In this document: positions 53,565 to 63,059 of the stretch, in pieces
Position numbering within the stretch: position 1 is the first letter of the stretch
How the letters are laid out: each line of letters begins with the position of its first letter
Assembly: GCA_027489965.1 (NCBI GenBank)
Contig: JAIXZA010000006.1
Location: 53,313 to 117,312 of the forward strand
Length of the DNA: 64,000 nucleotides
Origin: Verrucomicrobiaceae bacterium
Lineage (GTDB): Bacteria > Verrucomicrobiota > Verrucomicrobiia > Verrucomicrobiales > Verrucomicrobiaceae
Reading direction: 5' to 3'
Translations under genes and position numbers: made by a program
Notes under the pieces: model-generated
What the model was told of the DNA's origin: nothing
What the model saw: the letters and a program-made list of their open reading frames with translations, nothing else
Databases searched by the model: none

Positions 53565-54718
53565 ACCTGTGGGTTGCCACTGCGTTGCTCATCCTCACGG
53601 GCGAGTTCTTCAGTGGTCTTTTCGGCCATGGGCTTTTCTTCGGCAGCAGGTTCATCTTCGTCAGGCATGACGGAGCCTTGATCTTCGCCTTCATCGATCT
53701 CATCACTCATGGCGATGGTGTTCGCGGCTTTTTCGATCTCTGGCGGCGGTGCCGAAGGTGTGGCACGAGGTTTTTGGTACTCGTCTTCTTGATCCTTGTC
53801 GTCCTCAGAGAACCAGGGGTTGTAGCTTTCATTGTCCCAGTCGTCCTTCACGGATTCTTCCAGCTCTTTTTCATCCTTGGCCAGTTCAGCGTAGTATTCG
53901 GGATAGGCTTCCTTGTCCTTCTTTTCCATGAAGTAGGCTAAGATGACGCAAATGCCGTACAGCACATATAGGGGACCCGACATAAGCAGAAGAGTCAGGA
54001 TGTCCGGCGTCGGTGTGATGACGGCCGCAAAGATCATGATCGCGATCAAGGCATAACGCCAGGTGGCCTTCATGATTTTGAAATTCAGGATGTCTAATTT
54101 CACCAAAGCCATGACGATCACCGGCAGCTCAAAGGCGATGCCGAAGACGAGAATGAAGCGTGTGGTGAAGGTGACGTAGTTGTCCAGCGTCCACTGCTGT
54201 GTGGCTCCGACAGAGGCTGAGAATTCGGAGAAAAAGATCAGCGCTCTCGGTAGCACCTGCCAGTAAGCAAAGGAACAACCGCCGAGAAAAAGGCCCGTAC
54301 CGATAGCGATGGCGGGGAAGAGAAGTTTTTTCTCGTTCGTCTTTAATCCTGGAAGAATGAACTGAAGCAGGAAGATCAACAGCAGCGGAAAGGAGGCGAT
54401 CACTGCGGCAATCAGTGAGACATTCACCGCCATCATGAACGGACCTGCGATGTCGATATTGATCAGAAGTTTGCGCGCGGCATCAATGTCCACGGCGAAT
54501 CCAGCGAGCACCATCGGGTAAAGCAGGACATTAAAAAGATGCTGATAAAATCCAAAGGCGACAAAGGCTGAGATAAGAAGCGTCATTGCCATACGCACGA
54601 GCATGGTGCGCAAGTCTTCCAGGTGATCTAAAAAGGGTTTCTCCTCATCTTCTGCAGAGAGGTTCATCGCGACTTTTTCGCGTGCTTTAAAAACTTTGTT
54701 CAGGATGCCGTGCCACAT
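53561..54718 (-). CDS. tatC: Sec-independent protein translocase TatC with a long acidic tail
   Basis: TatC recognises twin-arginine signals and forms part of the folded-protein translocase. It has the FLDHLEDLR motif at the N-terminus and six membrane helices. The 385-residue length exceeds the usual size because of a tail of about 120 residues after the last helix, rich in Glu, Asp, Lys and Pro. The tail would face the cytoplasm. The likely export substrates in this window are the two DUF1552 proteins. It is the third gene after argH and nudix, 27 bases downstream. Confidence 0.9.
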   Translation of the reverse strand: MWHGILNKVFKAREKVAMNLSAEDEEKPFLDHLEDLRTMLVRMAMTLLISAFVAFGFYQHLFNVLLYPMVLAGFAVDIDAARKLLINIDIAGPFMMAVNVSLIAAVIASFPLLLIFLLQFILPGLKTNEKKLLFPAIAIGTGLFLGGCSFAYWQVLPRALIFFSEFSASVGATQQWTLDNYVTFTTRFILVFGIAFELPVIVMALVKLDILNFKIMKATWRYALIAIMIFAAVITPTPDILTLLLMSGPLYVLYGICVILAYFMEKKDKEAYPEYYAELAKDEKELEESVKDDWDNESYNPWFSEDDKDQEDEYQKPRATPSAPPPEIEKAANTIAMSDEIDEGEDQGSVMPDEDEPAAEEKPMAEKTTEELAREDEQRSGNPQV

Positions 54719-54745
54719 AAAAATTGAAATACTGGGGGGATTTTC

Positions 54746-55360
54746 TCAAAGGGTGCCAACCGCTGCCATCCGCGCGTATAGGGCCAGCGTCAGGGCGTTG
54801 GTGATCTCATTGTCAGCGATCATCCTCCGTAATTCCTCTGGACCAACCAATCGCGCAGGGCTGATGTGCTCGCTTCCATCCAATTCTGGACGGCTGACGA
54901 CGCAAACGGGCTCCGCTCTGAATAAGTAAACGTGCTCGTCAGTGAATCCTTGCGAGGGAAGAAACCAGCCCATGGGGGTGAGTTTTCCCTCTGTTGCCAG
55001 GGCGTAGCCGGTTTCCTCTTTCAGCTCGCGCAGGGCTGTCTCGATGACACGCTCACAAGTAATATTGCTAACCGCACAATCGATCTGTCCGGCTGGAAAT
55101 TCAATGCAGCTCTGGCGCACGGGGATGCGCTCCTGTTCGATGAGCACAAATTCGCCATTCTCAGTGACCGGGGCGATGGCGACAGCGGCTTTTCGCTTCA
55201 CGATTAACCAAGGCACCGCTTTTTCTCGACGGTTCGGCGTGAGAGTCTCAACGCGGTCCACACTGACGTGGGGATGCTCAAAGAGACGTTCCTCACGGAC
55301 ACCATCCCAGCCATCACGCGACTGCTCGTGAAAGAGTGGAAATGTCACTCCCTGACTCAT
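54746..55360 (-). CDS. Nudix hydrolase (ADP-ribose pyrophosphatase-like)
   Basis: A 204-residue Nudix protein. The box is recognisable as ERVIETALRELKEETGY after FPAGQID, but about six extra residues (the stretch CAVSNITC) separate the conserved glycine from the first glutamate. Similar proteins hydrolyse ADP-ribose or related nucleotide sugars. It overlaps argH by four bases, so the two are translated together. Confidence 0.8.
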   Translation of the reverse strand: MSQGVTFPLFHEQSRDGWDGVREERLFEHPHVSVDRVETLTPNRREKAVPWLIVKRKAAVAIAPVTENGEFVLIEQERIPVRQSCIEFPAGQIDCAVSNITCERVIETALRELKEETGYALATEGKLTPMGWFLPSQGFTDEHVYLFRAEPVCVVSRPELDGSEHISPARLVGPEELRRMIADNEITNALTLALYARMAAVGTL

Positions 55361-56724
55361 TGCGAAAGCGCCTCCTTCCAGCGGGCGATCTGAGCTGTGA
55401 CATTGTGCGGGGAGGGCGCGCCAATGCCTTTCCTAGCAGCAAGGGCAGTCTCCAGATTCAGGCAGGCAAAGAGGTCGGACTCAAAGGCGGATGAAAACTC
55501 CTGATACTTGGACAGTGGGATATCCGCAAAGGCCACTTTTTCTGCAATGGAATGAGCCACGAGTTTCCCGATGACTTCATGCGCTGAACGGAATGGCACG
55601 CCGTGGTTCACCAAGTAATCAGCTAGGTCCGTTGCTAAAAGCATGGGGTCGCTCGTCGCCGCGCGCGTGCGAGTTTCGTTAACTTCCATGCCCGCCATCA
55701 TTTCGGCAAAGACGGCTAGAGCGGCCTTGATCGTATCGATGCTATCAAAAAGCGGTTCTTTGTCCTCCTGCATGTCCCGATTGTAGGTCATCGGCAGACC
55801 TTTGAGCAGCGTTAGCAGTGCCATCAGATTGCCGATGAGGCGGCCGGATTTTCCACGGGTCAGCTCAGCCACATCGGGGTTCTTTTTCTGCGGCATCAAT
55901 GACGAGCCCGTCGTGTGGGCATCACTCAGGGTGATGAAACCAAATTCGGCGCTGCACCAGAGGATCACGTCTTCACTCAGGCGGGAGAGATGCACACCGC
56001 AAAGAGCGATGCTGAAAAGCACCTCAGCAGCAAAGTCGCGATCACTCACCGCATCCATGCTGTTTTGAGTCACACCATCAAAGCCAAGCTCCGCAGCCAT
56101 GAATTCGCGATCTAAAATGATCGTCGAACCCGCCAGCGCTCCGGAACCCAGAGGGCAGACATTGAGTCGCTTGTTAGCATCAGCCAGACGAGCAGAATCA
56201 CGGCTCAGCATTTCCACATAGGCTAGCAAATGATGCGCAAAAAGCACTGGCTGACCACGCTGGAGATGGGTGTAGCCCGGCACCACGGCATGGCCACTTC
56301 GTTCTGCCGCCTCGACGAGAGCACGTTGCAGACTTTGAATCAGAGAAATGATCTCCTGCACGGCATCCCGAGTGTAGAGCCGCACGTCCGTGGCCACCTG
56401 ATCATTGCGACTGCGTGCCGTGTGTAGCTTGGCACCTGCTGGGCCGATACGACGCGTCAGTTCAGACTCGATGTTCATGTGCACATCTTCCAGAGACTGC
56501 TTGAATTCAAACTGCCCAGCTTCGATCTCTTGGCGGATTTCCAGCAATCCTTTTTCGATGGCTGACTGCTCATCAGACGTGATGATTCCTGCCTTCAGCA
56601 GTCCCTTGGATTGGGCGATAGAGCCACGGATATCGTGCGCATAAAGCCTCCAGTCAAAGGACACAGATTGGCCATAACTCTGGACGAGCTGGCTGGTGGG
56701 CTGAGAGAAGCGACCTTTCCACAT
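55357..56724 (-). CDS. argH: Argininosuccinate lyase
   Basis: It splits argininosuccinate into arginine and fumarate. The signature GSSLMPQKKNPD is present, with the earlier SRNDQVATDVRLYTRD and HTHLQRGQPV-type block (YTHLQRGQPVLFAHH). The 455-residue length is normal. It is the first gene of the operon argH-nudix-tatC. Confidence 0.95.
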   Translation of the reverse strand: MWKGRFSQPTSQLVQSYGQSVSFDWRLYAHDIRGSIAQSKGLLKAGIITSDEQSAIEKGLLEIRQEIEAGQFEFKQSLEDVHMNIESELTRRIGPAGAKLHTARSRNDQVATDVRLYTRDAVQEIISLIQSLQRALVEAAERSGHAVVPGYTHLQRGQPVLFAHHLLAYVEMLSRDSARLADANKRLNVCPLGSGALAGSTIILDREFMAAELGFDGVTQNSMDAVSDRDFAAEVLFSIALCGVHLSRLSEDVILWCSAEFGFITLSDAHTTGSSLMPQKKNPDVAELTRGKSGRLIGNLMALLTLLKGLPMTYNRDMQEDKEPLFDSIDTIKAALAVFAEMMAGMEVNETRTRAATSDPMLLATDLADYLVNHGVPFRSAHEVIGKLVAHSIAEKVAFADIPLSKYQEFSSAFESDLFACLNLETALAARKGIGAPSPHNVTAQIARWKEALSQ

Positions 56725-56784
56725 AGAATTTTATAAAGACGGGCGCAGAGAGTAGCGGTAAACACCGAGGGTGCAACCTGCGGC

Positions 56785-57687
56785 TCAAGTCACCACCAAG
56801 ACAATTGCGCTCAGCATCAGAGCTGCCCCCAGAAGCCGCCAGCGCAGAACTTTGGCTCCTAAATGTTGCTCCTGATTCATGAACCAGTGCCCGATCATCC
56901 AGACCAGCAACACACTCAGTAACCCACGGGAGGCATAGACGACGTTGGCAGACGTGGCTTTGCCATAAACCGCTAAAGTGCAGACAAAGATCACACTTTG
57001 AGTGCCTAGCAGCACAGAGCCCCCTGTCAGCCAAGGCCAGCCTTGGCGAGGAATCGCACTCAGGGGTGAGGTGAAGCGGAAGATCAGGCCAAAAGAGAGC
57101 AACGCATTGATCCAGAAAATGCAGGGCAAAAGCCGAGTTGCGCCCCAGTGTGGACCCCACTTTTGGACCAGCACATCAAAAATGGCAAAACAGAGCGCCC
57201 CAACGCCCCCTGCAACCAGAGTAATCGCCAAATTCTGAGGTCGTTTCCCATTCTCCTTTTGATTCAGAAAAGTGATGCCCACGACACTGAGAAGCGCCGC
57301 TATCCATAGTTTCGCGCCCACCGCATCGCCCGTGAGGATGGGAGTCAGAAAGGCCACGATGACAACTTTCATCCCAAAAATCGGCACAGCCACAGACACG
57401 TCACCTTTTTCTAGCGCTAGAAATTGCGATAGCTGGCCGACAAAGAGACACAGGGCGATGAGGGCCGGTTGCCACAATAGCTCCCGCTCGATCTCATGCC
57501 CAGGCATCAGCCAAAGCAGAGAAAAAATCGCGCCTACAATCAGATTTGCAATGAACGTGGTCCGCCACAGCCCCACACCTAGGTCACTCGATCTCTTGAA
57601 AAGCAGGGCCCCAAAAGCGTAAAGCAAAGCGGCGATAAGTGGGAAAACAACGGTAGCGGTCGGGGCGGTCACTCGCTTGCTTAACAT
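56785..57687 (-). CDS. DMT-superfamily transporter (EamA-like)
   Basis: A 300-residue membrane protein with about ten hydrophobic helices in two related halves, as in EamA/DMT exporters of metabolites. The start at 57687 puts the first helix (VVFPLIAALLYAFGALLF) near the N-terminus; the frame extends to 57771 with a non-hydrophobic leader. Its substrate is unknown. It lies just upstream of argH on the same strand. Confidence 0.8.
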   Translation of the reverse strand: MLSKRVTAPTATVVFPLIAALLYAFGALLFKRSSDLGVGLWRTTFIANLIVGAIFSLLWLMPGHEIERELLWQPALIALCLFVGQLSQFLALEKGDVSVAVPIFGMKVVIVAFLTPILTGDAVGAKLWIAALLSVVGITFLNQKENGKRPQNLAITLVAGGVGALCFAIFDVLVQKWGPHWGATRLLPCIFWINALLSFGLIFRFTSPLSAIPRQGWPWLTGGSVLLGTQSVIFVCTLAVYGKATSANVVYASRGLLSVLLVWMIGHWFMNQEQHLGAKVLRWRLLGAALMLSAIVLVVT

Positions 57688-57855
57688 CGCAATGCCACAA
57701 GCACAAGAGAGCAGGTCCAAAGAGTGATGCAGGATTTCCGGCCCGCGTCGCATCGCACCCATACCCCGCAAAATCTAAACAAGCTCATCGGCATCCATCC
57801 TCTACCGAGATCTCACGTCATTGCCAGCGCCAAGAAAGCAGTCTAGAGTCTGGCC

Positions 57856-58650
57856 ATGACCAAAAACAATCCATTTCCTGGCATGAATCCGTTTCTGGAA
57901 CGGCACTGGTCGGACGTGCATACATCTTTAATAAGTTATATCCGAGACGCGCTCGCGGAGGGGCTTCCCGATGATCTTAACGCCCGCAGTGAGGAACGCG
58001 TGACTCTGCATGATACTGATGGTGAGGTGCGAGATATGCGCCCAGATGTCGCCGTGGTAGAGTCTTGGAAACAGGGTGTGCCACCACAGTGGCAGCCTGA
58101 GATTGTGCAAGCTGGCGACACCGCCATTGCCGAGCCGCAGATCATCATTGTCGATGAAATCACCGAGCGCTGGGTGGAGATCAAAGACAAAAACGGGCGG
58201 CTTATCACCGTGATCGAGATCCTGAGCCCCAGCAACAAAGGCGCTGACCGCGCCCTCTACCGCGCCCGCCGAGACGCTTACATTCAGAGTCGCGTGAATT
58301 TGGTGGAAATCGACCTGCTGCGCGGAGGCGCACACACGGTGGCCGTGCTTTTCGAGACCGTTCGTAAGCCGGCTGGTGCCTTTTATCTGGTCTGCGTTAC
58401 CCGTGCCACCAGCACTGGATTGCGGGAGGTTTATGCCATGTCTCTGCGCCAGCCTCTAAAGAGCATCCGCATCCCGCTGCGCCCAGATGAGCCCGACGTC
58501 ATTTTGGCCCTGCAACCCATTGTGGACCGATGCTACCGCATGGGCGGCTACTGGAACGCCGACTACACCCAGATCCCAGGTCCATCGCTAAATGCCGATG
58601 ATGCAGCCTGGGTCTCTGCCCAGCTTCAGACTGCTGGCCTGGCAAGCTGA
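57856..58650 (+). CDS. DUF4058 family protein
   Basis: A 264-residue protein of the DUF4058 type: NPFPGMNPFLERHWSDVH at the N-terminus, MRPDVAVVE, VIEILSPSNKG, and the block YIQSRVNLVEIDLLRGG. The ILSPSNKG-type block resembles restriction-endonuclease-fold motifs, and the family is common in Cyanobacteria, Planctomycetes and Verrucomicrobia. The function is not established. The frame overlaps the start of an alternative reading of the next protein. Confidence 0.85.
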   Translation: MTKNNPFPGMNPFLERHWSDVHTSLISYIRDALAEGLPDDLNARSEERVTLHDTDGEVRDMRPDVAVVESWKQGVPPQWQPEIVQAGDTAIAEPQIIIVDEITERWVEIKDKNGRLITVIEILSPSNKGADRALYRARRDAYIQSRVNLVEIDLLRGGAHTVAVLFETVRKPAGAFYLVCVTRATSTGLREVYAMSLRQPLKSIRIPLRPDEPDVILALQPIVDRCYRMGGYWNADYTQIPGPSLNADDAAWVSAQLQTAGLAS

Positions 58651-58678
58651 GGCATATTTCACCCTTAATCCGCCACTT

Positions 58679-59509
58679 TTGATCAGACGCCACATCCTCC
58701 TCCTTGGGCTCCTTCTTAGCGCTCCCCTCTGGGCCGCCGAACACTGGACTTATCTCGACAATGGAAAAGTCCGTCTCGGGGTGAACCTCAGTGCCGGGGC
58801 CTGTATTGGATGGTTTTCGCACTCACACTCCTCGGATAATTTGCTCAATGCCTATGACGTGGGCCGCTACCTTCAGCAGTCCTATTATGGAGATAAAGAT
58901 GGCACCGACTGGAATGGCAAACCCTGGCGCTACAATCCTGTACAGGGTGGTTCTTGGAAAAATCAGCCCGCTGTCGTGATTGAATCATCGGAAGAAAAAG
59001 ATCAACTCTATGCCAAGATCCAGCCTCGTCACTGGGCTACTGGGGAGCTGATCAAAGAGGTGACGATGGAGCAGTGGCTGCGCTTGGAGGGTGGGTTAGC
59101 AAGGCTGAAATTTAAGATGACCTACAGCGGGGAGAAAGAACACAAGGCGTATCATCAGGAGCTGCCAGCCTTGTTTGTTAAGCCAACCTTGGACACTCTG
59201 GTTTATGTCGATAACGAGCAGAAACTCACGCGTTTTCAGCCTGGATTTCCCAACGAAATGATCCGTTTTACAGAGCCTTGGCTAGCGTGGGTGAATGCCA
59301 AAGACAGTGGCCTAGGCCTCTACTGCCCTCATGCCAAACAAGCCACCTGCTACCGTGTGCGCGAAGGCAATCAGGGAGACGTGAGCTACGCGGCACCGCT
59401 GCAAACCTTTGCCCTGAAACCAGGGCTTGTCTTTGAATACGAGGCCGTGCTCGCCATCGGCACCGTGGAACAGATCCGCGCAGTGTTTGGAAAATTAAGC
59501 GCTCAGTGA
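58679..59509 (+). CDS. Secreted protein of unknown function
   Basis: A 276-residue protein starting at a TTG (58679) with a signal peptide (RHILLLGLLLSAPLWAA). The frame also opens at 58592, but that would remove the normal signal-peptide start. The body is rich in Trp and Tyr, with VRLGVNLSAGACIGWF, PWRYNPVQGGSW and WLAWVNAKDSGLGLYCPHA, a pattern seen in beta-sandwich enzymes acting on glycans. No family is recognised with confidence. It begins 28 bases after DUF4058 and converges on the peptide transporter gene with a 15-base overlap. Confidence 0.65.
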   Translation: MIRRHILLLGLLLSAPLWAAEHWTYLDNGKVRLGVNLSAGACIGWFSHSHSSDNLLNAYDVGRYLQQSYYGDKDGTDWNGKPWRYNPVQGGSWKNQPAVVIESSEEKDQLYAKIQPRHWATGELIKEVTMEQWLRLEGGLARLKFKMTYSGEKEHKAYHQELPALFVKPTLDTLVYVDNEQKLTRFQPGFPNEMIRFTEPWLAWVNAKDSGLGLYCPHAKQATCYRVREGNQGDVSYAAPLQTFALKPGLVFEYEAVLAIGTVEQIRAVFGKLSAQ

Positions 59510-60844
59510 AACTGACTCCTCATCCTGCAAATACGTCCGACCTTTGTAAAACATGGCCACGACGATGAAGATGACCGTCGTCACAGCCGTGATCTTCATG
59601 AAGAACCAGTAATAGTTGGCGCCACTGAGATTGGCCGCAGCGCCTGCTTTTTCAATGTAAGCATTCACGCGTGCCGTGAAGAAATTTCCCAGAGCCACAG
59701 ACAGGAGATCCAGAGACATAACGAAGGACTTCAGTCGTGGTGGAGCCTGCGTGTAGCTGAACTCTAAAGCCGTGATGGAGATTAAAATCTCCGCACTCGT
59801 CAAAAGCAGATAGGCCAGGATCTGCCAGGCGATGGAAGGTTGCAGGCCGGCGCTGATTTGTTGCTCGATCCAAATCGACACATAAATCGTCGCCAGCGTC
59901 AGAATGAAACCCGCACCGATTCTCCGCAGGGGTGTGACTTCCATGAGCCGGCTCATTTGCGGATAAATCACCAGAGTGAATACAGGGATCAGCGTCAGGA
60001 TAAACAGCGGATTGATGGCCTGAAGCTGCGCGGGATTCAGTTCCCAAATCAGAAAGTGACGATCCATCTTCTGCGCCTGCTCGATCCAGGCAGAAGCCGT
60101 CTGATCAAAGATGCACCAAAAGGCAGCGATCAGGATGAACAGAGGAATCAAGCCTGCTAGCGCCCGCAAAAATCGAGGATCGATCAAGTCACTGATAAAG
60201 CGACGCGGATCGGCTGGGATATGGACAAACGAGTTCCGCCCCATCCAGAAGACAATCGTGGCCACAAACATCAATATCCCAGGCACGCCAAAGGCAATGT
60301 GCGGCCCATACCACTCCAATAGCTTTGGTGTCAGAAGCTGGGAGACCGCCGCACCCAGATTGATGGAAAGATAAAACCAATTGAAAATCTTGGGCAGCAG
60401 ATGCGCGTTCGTCTTGCCGAACTGATCGCCGACATGGGCAGAAACACAGGGTTTGATACCGCCAGCCCCCAGCGCAATCAGCGAAAGCCCAACGATCAAA
60501 CCCATGCGTGTATGATCAACGGCCAGAGCCAGATGCCCCAGGCAATAAACCAATGAAAGCACAATGATGGTGCGGTATTTGCCCAGCCAAAGATCGGCCA
60601 TGAGTGCGCCTAGTAGCGGAGTGAAATAAACCCCTGCAATGAAGTAATGCGTCCATTCCTTGGCCTTCGCATCGCTCATCAAATCCCTGGCTCCCTCATG
60701 CGTGACCAGCGCCGTGGTCATGAACAGATACAGAATGGCACGCATCCCATAAAAGCTGAAGCGCTCGGCCAGCTCGTTCCCAATGATAAACGGGATGCCG
60801 GATGGCATCGTCGTCAGCGCGGTAGGGGAGGTTCGGTAGGACAT
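59495..60844 (-). CDS. POT-family proton-coupled peptide transporter
   Basis: A 449-residue MFS transporter of the POT/PTR2 class, with about twelve to fourteen membrane helices. The motif NELAERFSFYGMRAILYLF at the N-terminus, the GALMADLWLGKYRTI loop and FNWFYLSINLGAAVSQL are typical. It imports di- and tripeptides. The ATG at 60844 is the likely start; the frame goes to 60865. Confidence 0.9.
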   Translation of the reverse strand: MSYRTSPTALTTMPSGIPFIIGNELAERFSFYGMRAILYLFMTTALVTHEGARDLMSDAKAKEWTHYFIAGVYFTPLLGALMADLWLGKYRTIIVLSLVYCLGHLALAVDHTRMGLIVGLSLIALGAGGIKPCVSAHVGDQFGKTNAHLLPKIFNWFYLSINLGAAVSQLLTPKLLEWYGPHIAFGVPGILMFVATIVFWMGRNSFVHIPADPRRFISDLIDPRFLRALAGLIPLFILIAAFWCIFDQTASAWIEQAQKMDRHFLIWELNPAQLQAINPLFILTLIPVFTLVIYPQMSRLMEVTPLRRIGAGFILTLATIYVSIWIEQQISAGLQPSIAWQILAYLLLTSAEILISITALEFSYTQAPPRLKSFVMSLDLLSVALGNFFTARVNAYIEKAGAAANLSGANYYWFFMKITAVTTVIFIVVAMFYKGRTYLQDEESVSLSA

Positions 60845-60941
60845 GGTCAGCGATCTTGGAAGCAAACTTGCGCAGCGTCAATGCTTCAAGAGTTCCAGAG
60901 CTTTCGCATGACCAGGATTGAATGTGGCAAGTGGCCGTTTG

Positions 60942-61010
60942 TTACAGGATTAACAGGAGAACAGGATTAACAGGATTTTTCAGACCTGCTAATCTTGGCA
61001 ATCCTGTCGT
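60942..61010. repeat. Dispersed repeat, partial copy
   Basis: Carries TACAGGATTAACAGGAGA and an adjacent ACAGGATTAACAGGAT, the same units as the repeats at the right end of the window, then a looser inverted half (CTTGGCAATCCTGT). It lies in the gap between the peptide transporter and pheA. Confidence 0.75.
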
Positions 61011-61114
61011 ATTGGCCTCTTTCTACTTTTCATGGGTAAGTGCTTCAAGACACCACGCTTCGCCCTTGCTCATTGCCGTATCTGCTATCCTCTATGCGGC
61101 ACCGTTTCTCCTGC

Positions 61115-61951
61115 ATGTCTTCCCCAGTCACCACCATTGCCTGCCTTGGCCCCGAGGGCAGCTTTTCTCATTTACTCACGGAAAAGCGTTTCCCTGAGGC
61201 CAGCGTTCAGCTCATGGGGAACATTGGCGAGGTCTTTGATTTTCTCCGCACCCAGCCTTCCGCTTTGGGCATCGTCCCCATTGAGAACTCCTCCGGCGGC
61301 TTCATCATTGATACCGTGGACCGACTGGTCGATGAGCGCTGCGGCCTCTCAATCCTAGAAGAACTGACTCTGGATGTGAAGCTGGCACTTCTCGGCCAAG
61401 CGGGCGCTGAAGTTCAGACCATTCATTCTCATGCCATGCCCTTCTTCCATTGTGACGAATGGCTGAAAGCTCATTATCCAGACGCCAAGCGGATCGTCGA
61501 GCCCAGCACCGCCAAGGCAGCCGAAAAAGCCGCCGCTTTATCCAGTGCCGCCGCCATCGGCCCCAGGCAGAATGCCCAGCGCCATGGCCTGACCCTGCTG
61601 CACTTCCCCATCGCCGGGGATATCCCCAACATCACCCAGTTTTATTTGCTCGGTCACTCCGAGAATGCCGCCTCCACCGAAAACAACCGCACCGCCCTCG
61701 TGGTCGAGCTGCCAGACCGTCCCGGCAGCCTGTGTCGATTCCTCACTCCGCTGAGTGATGCCGCCATCAATCTCAAGCGCCTCGAGTCCCGCCCCATCCG
61801 TGGTCAGCCCAACAAATACCGTTTCTACATCGAGATCGCAGGCTCCCCCGCCGAACCGCATTTTAAAACCGCCCTCGACCAAACCCGTGCTGACGGCGCC
61901 CAAATCCACAGCCTCGGCTCCTATCCAGCCGGGCGTTGGTTTGAGTCCTAG
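61115..61951 (+). CDS. pheA: Prephenate dehydratase
   Basis: A 278-residue enzyme converting prephenate to phenylpyruvate in phenylalanine synthesis. It has ACLGPEGSFSHLL at the N-terminus and VPIENSSGG in the catalytic domain, with an ACT regulatory domain at the end (ALVVELPDRPGSLCRFL, LESRP). The chorismate mutase domain of proteobacterial PheA is absent. The ATG at 61115 gives the usual start; upstream ATGs lie in the same frame. Confidence 0.93.
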   Translation: MSSPVTTIACLGPEGSFSHLLTEKRFPEASVQLMGNIGEVFDFLRTQPSALGIVPIENSSGGFIIDTVDRLVDERCGLSILEELTLDVKLALLGQAGAEVQTIHSHAMPFFHCDEWLKAHYPDAKRIVEPSTAKAAEKAAALSSAAAIGPRQNAQRHGLTLLHFPIAGDIPNITQFYLLGHSENAASTENNRTALVVELPDRPGSLCRFLTPLSDAAINLKRLESRPIRGQPNKYRFYIEIAGSPAEPHFKTALDQTRADGAQIHSLGSYPAGRWFES

Positions 61952-61964
61952 CCGAGTGGTTAGA

Positions 61965-61989
61965 CCTCCGGCCTGAGATTGGCCAGAGG
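61965..61989 (+). terminator. Candidate terminator after pheA
   Basis: CCTCCGGCC (61965-61973) pairs GGCCAGAGG (61981-61989) with one mismatch, 13 bases after the pheA stop. The T tract is weak (CTTTATT about ten bases on), so this is tentative. Confidence 0.4.
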
Positions 61990-62156
61990 CGTCTCGCTTT
62001 ATTGGCAAAATCTTCACAACCGGTAAAACTTGGGCAGTTGCTTCATATCGAGCGATCTCTATCGTCTGCCTCGCACTTCAAACATTTAGACCGATCAGAG
62101 GCATCAAAGAAATAACTTTTGCAAATTCAAAGGTTCCGAGGATGTCTGTGCCTGCG

Positions 62157-62942
62157 ATGAAGAACTCCCCACTTCCTTTTCTCTTGGTCTGGCTGGCAGG
62201 TTGGTGTTTGGCTTTGCCGACTCAGGCTGGTACTCCGGTGCTCCTCACAGCTAAAGAAGCGAAAGAAGTGTTGCCCCCAGTAATCACGCCAGAGGAAAAT
62301 CCATGGCACCTATCCGCAGGCTTATTCTGGCGGCAGATGGAAGGCCTGAGCACGAAGATGAACATTGAAACGGATGTGGGGTTCTTTTCCAGGAATCAAC
62401 AGACTGAGCTGGATGGCCCTGGAGCTTTCCTGATGCTGGAGAGCCCGGCACTCCTGAAGCGTGGTCCTGCGGCTCTGACCTTTTCATTGATGTATTCATG
62501 GTCAGGAATGGATGACCTGAATCGCGTCTATGAATTGCCTGGGCGGACGGTCTGGCAGCAGTTTTCTTTGGATCTGCATACGGTTTCGATCGGTCCACGA
62601 TTCACGTTTGAAACGCCCAAGGTCCGTCTCAGCAGCAGCGCAGGCTTTGCCATGAACTGGGCGCGCTGGCAGACGACGTCGATCATGACGAGGATACCGC
62701 CAGGTGCCCTGCTACGAGCGAGCAATGGCGCGAGCGATACCTATCTGCCCGGTTTTTATCTGGATGCCATCGCTCAGGTGCGGTTGACGAAAAAGTGGTC
62801 TGTTTTGTTGGGCGGACGCTATGATTGGGTGAGCTCGGCATCATCCATGCAGACCCGGCAAGTGTTTGGGAATAGCGTTATCTCTGTGCAGCCCAAACTC
62901 AGCGGCTGGTCCGCGCTAGTGGGGTTGACATATCAGTTCTAG
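62157..62942 (+). CDS. Probable outer-membrane beta-barrel protein of unknown function
   Basis: A 261-residue protein with a signal peptide (FLLVWLAGWCLALPTQA). The remainder has alternating strand patterns and aromatic-rich segments (WHLSAGLFWRQMEG, AALTFSLMYSWSG, WSVLLGGRYDWV) and ends in an aromatic residue (LVGLTYQF), as beta-barrel outer-membrane proteins do. The start used is the ATG at 62157; an ATG five codons earlier (62142) is also possible. No family assigned. Confidence 0.65.
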   Translation: MKNSPLPFLLVWLAGWCLALPTQAGTPVLLTAKEAKEVLPPVITPEENPWHLSAGLFWRQMEGLSTKMNIETDVGFFSRNQQTELDGPGAFLMLESPALLKRGPAALTFSLMYSWSGMDDLNRVYELPGRTVWQQFSLDLHTVSIGPRFTFETPKVRLSSSAGFAMNWARWQTTSIMTRIPPGALLRASNGASDTYLPGFYLDAIAQVRLTKKWSVLLGGRYDWVSSASSMQTRQVFGNSVISVQPKLSGWSALVGLTYQF

Positions 62943-62978
62943 CATCGGCCATTCATCTCGGGGCGCGCGCGAAAAAAG

Positions 62979-62996
62979 CGTCCTTAAGGAAGGACG
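62979..62996 (-). terminator. Orphan terminator-like hairpin (minus orientation)
   Basis: CGTCCTT (62979-62985) and AAGGACG (62990-62996) form a 7-bp stem, and on the minus strand the stem runs into CTTTTTTCG. No gene on that strand ends here, so it may be a remnant or a partly bidirectional terminator for the outer-membrane protein gene. Confidence 0.3.
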
Positions 62997-63059
62997 ACGA
63001 AGTGTCTTCATCCGTTGTTGGCTGAATATGGCTTTCAAGCGTAGTTGAATCCACTCATC

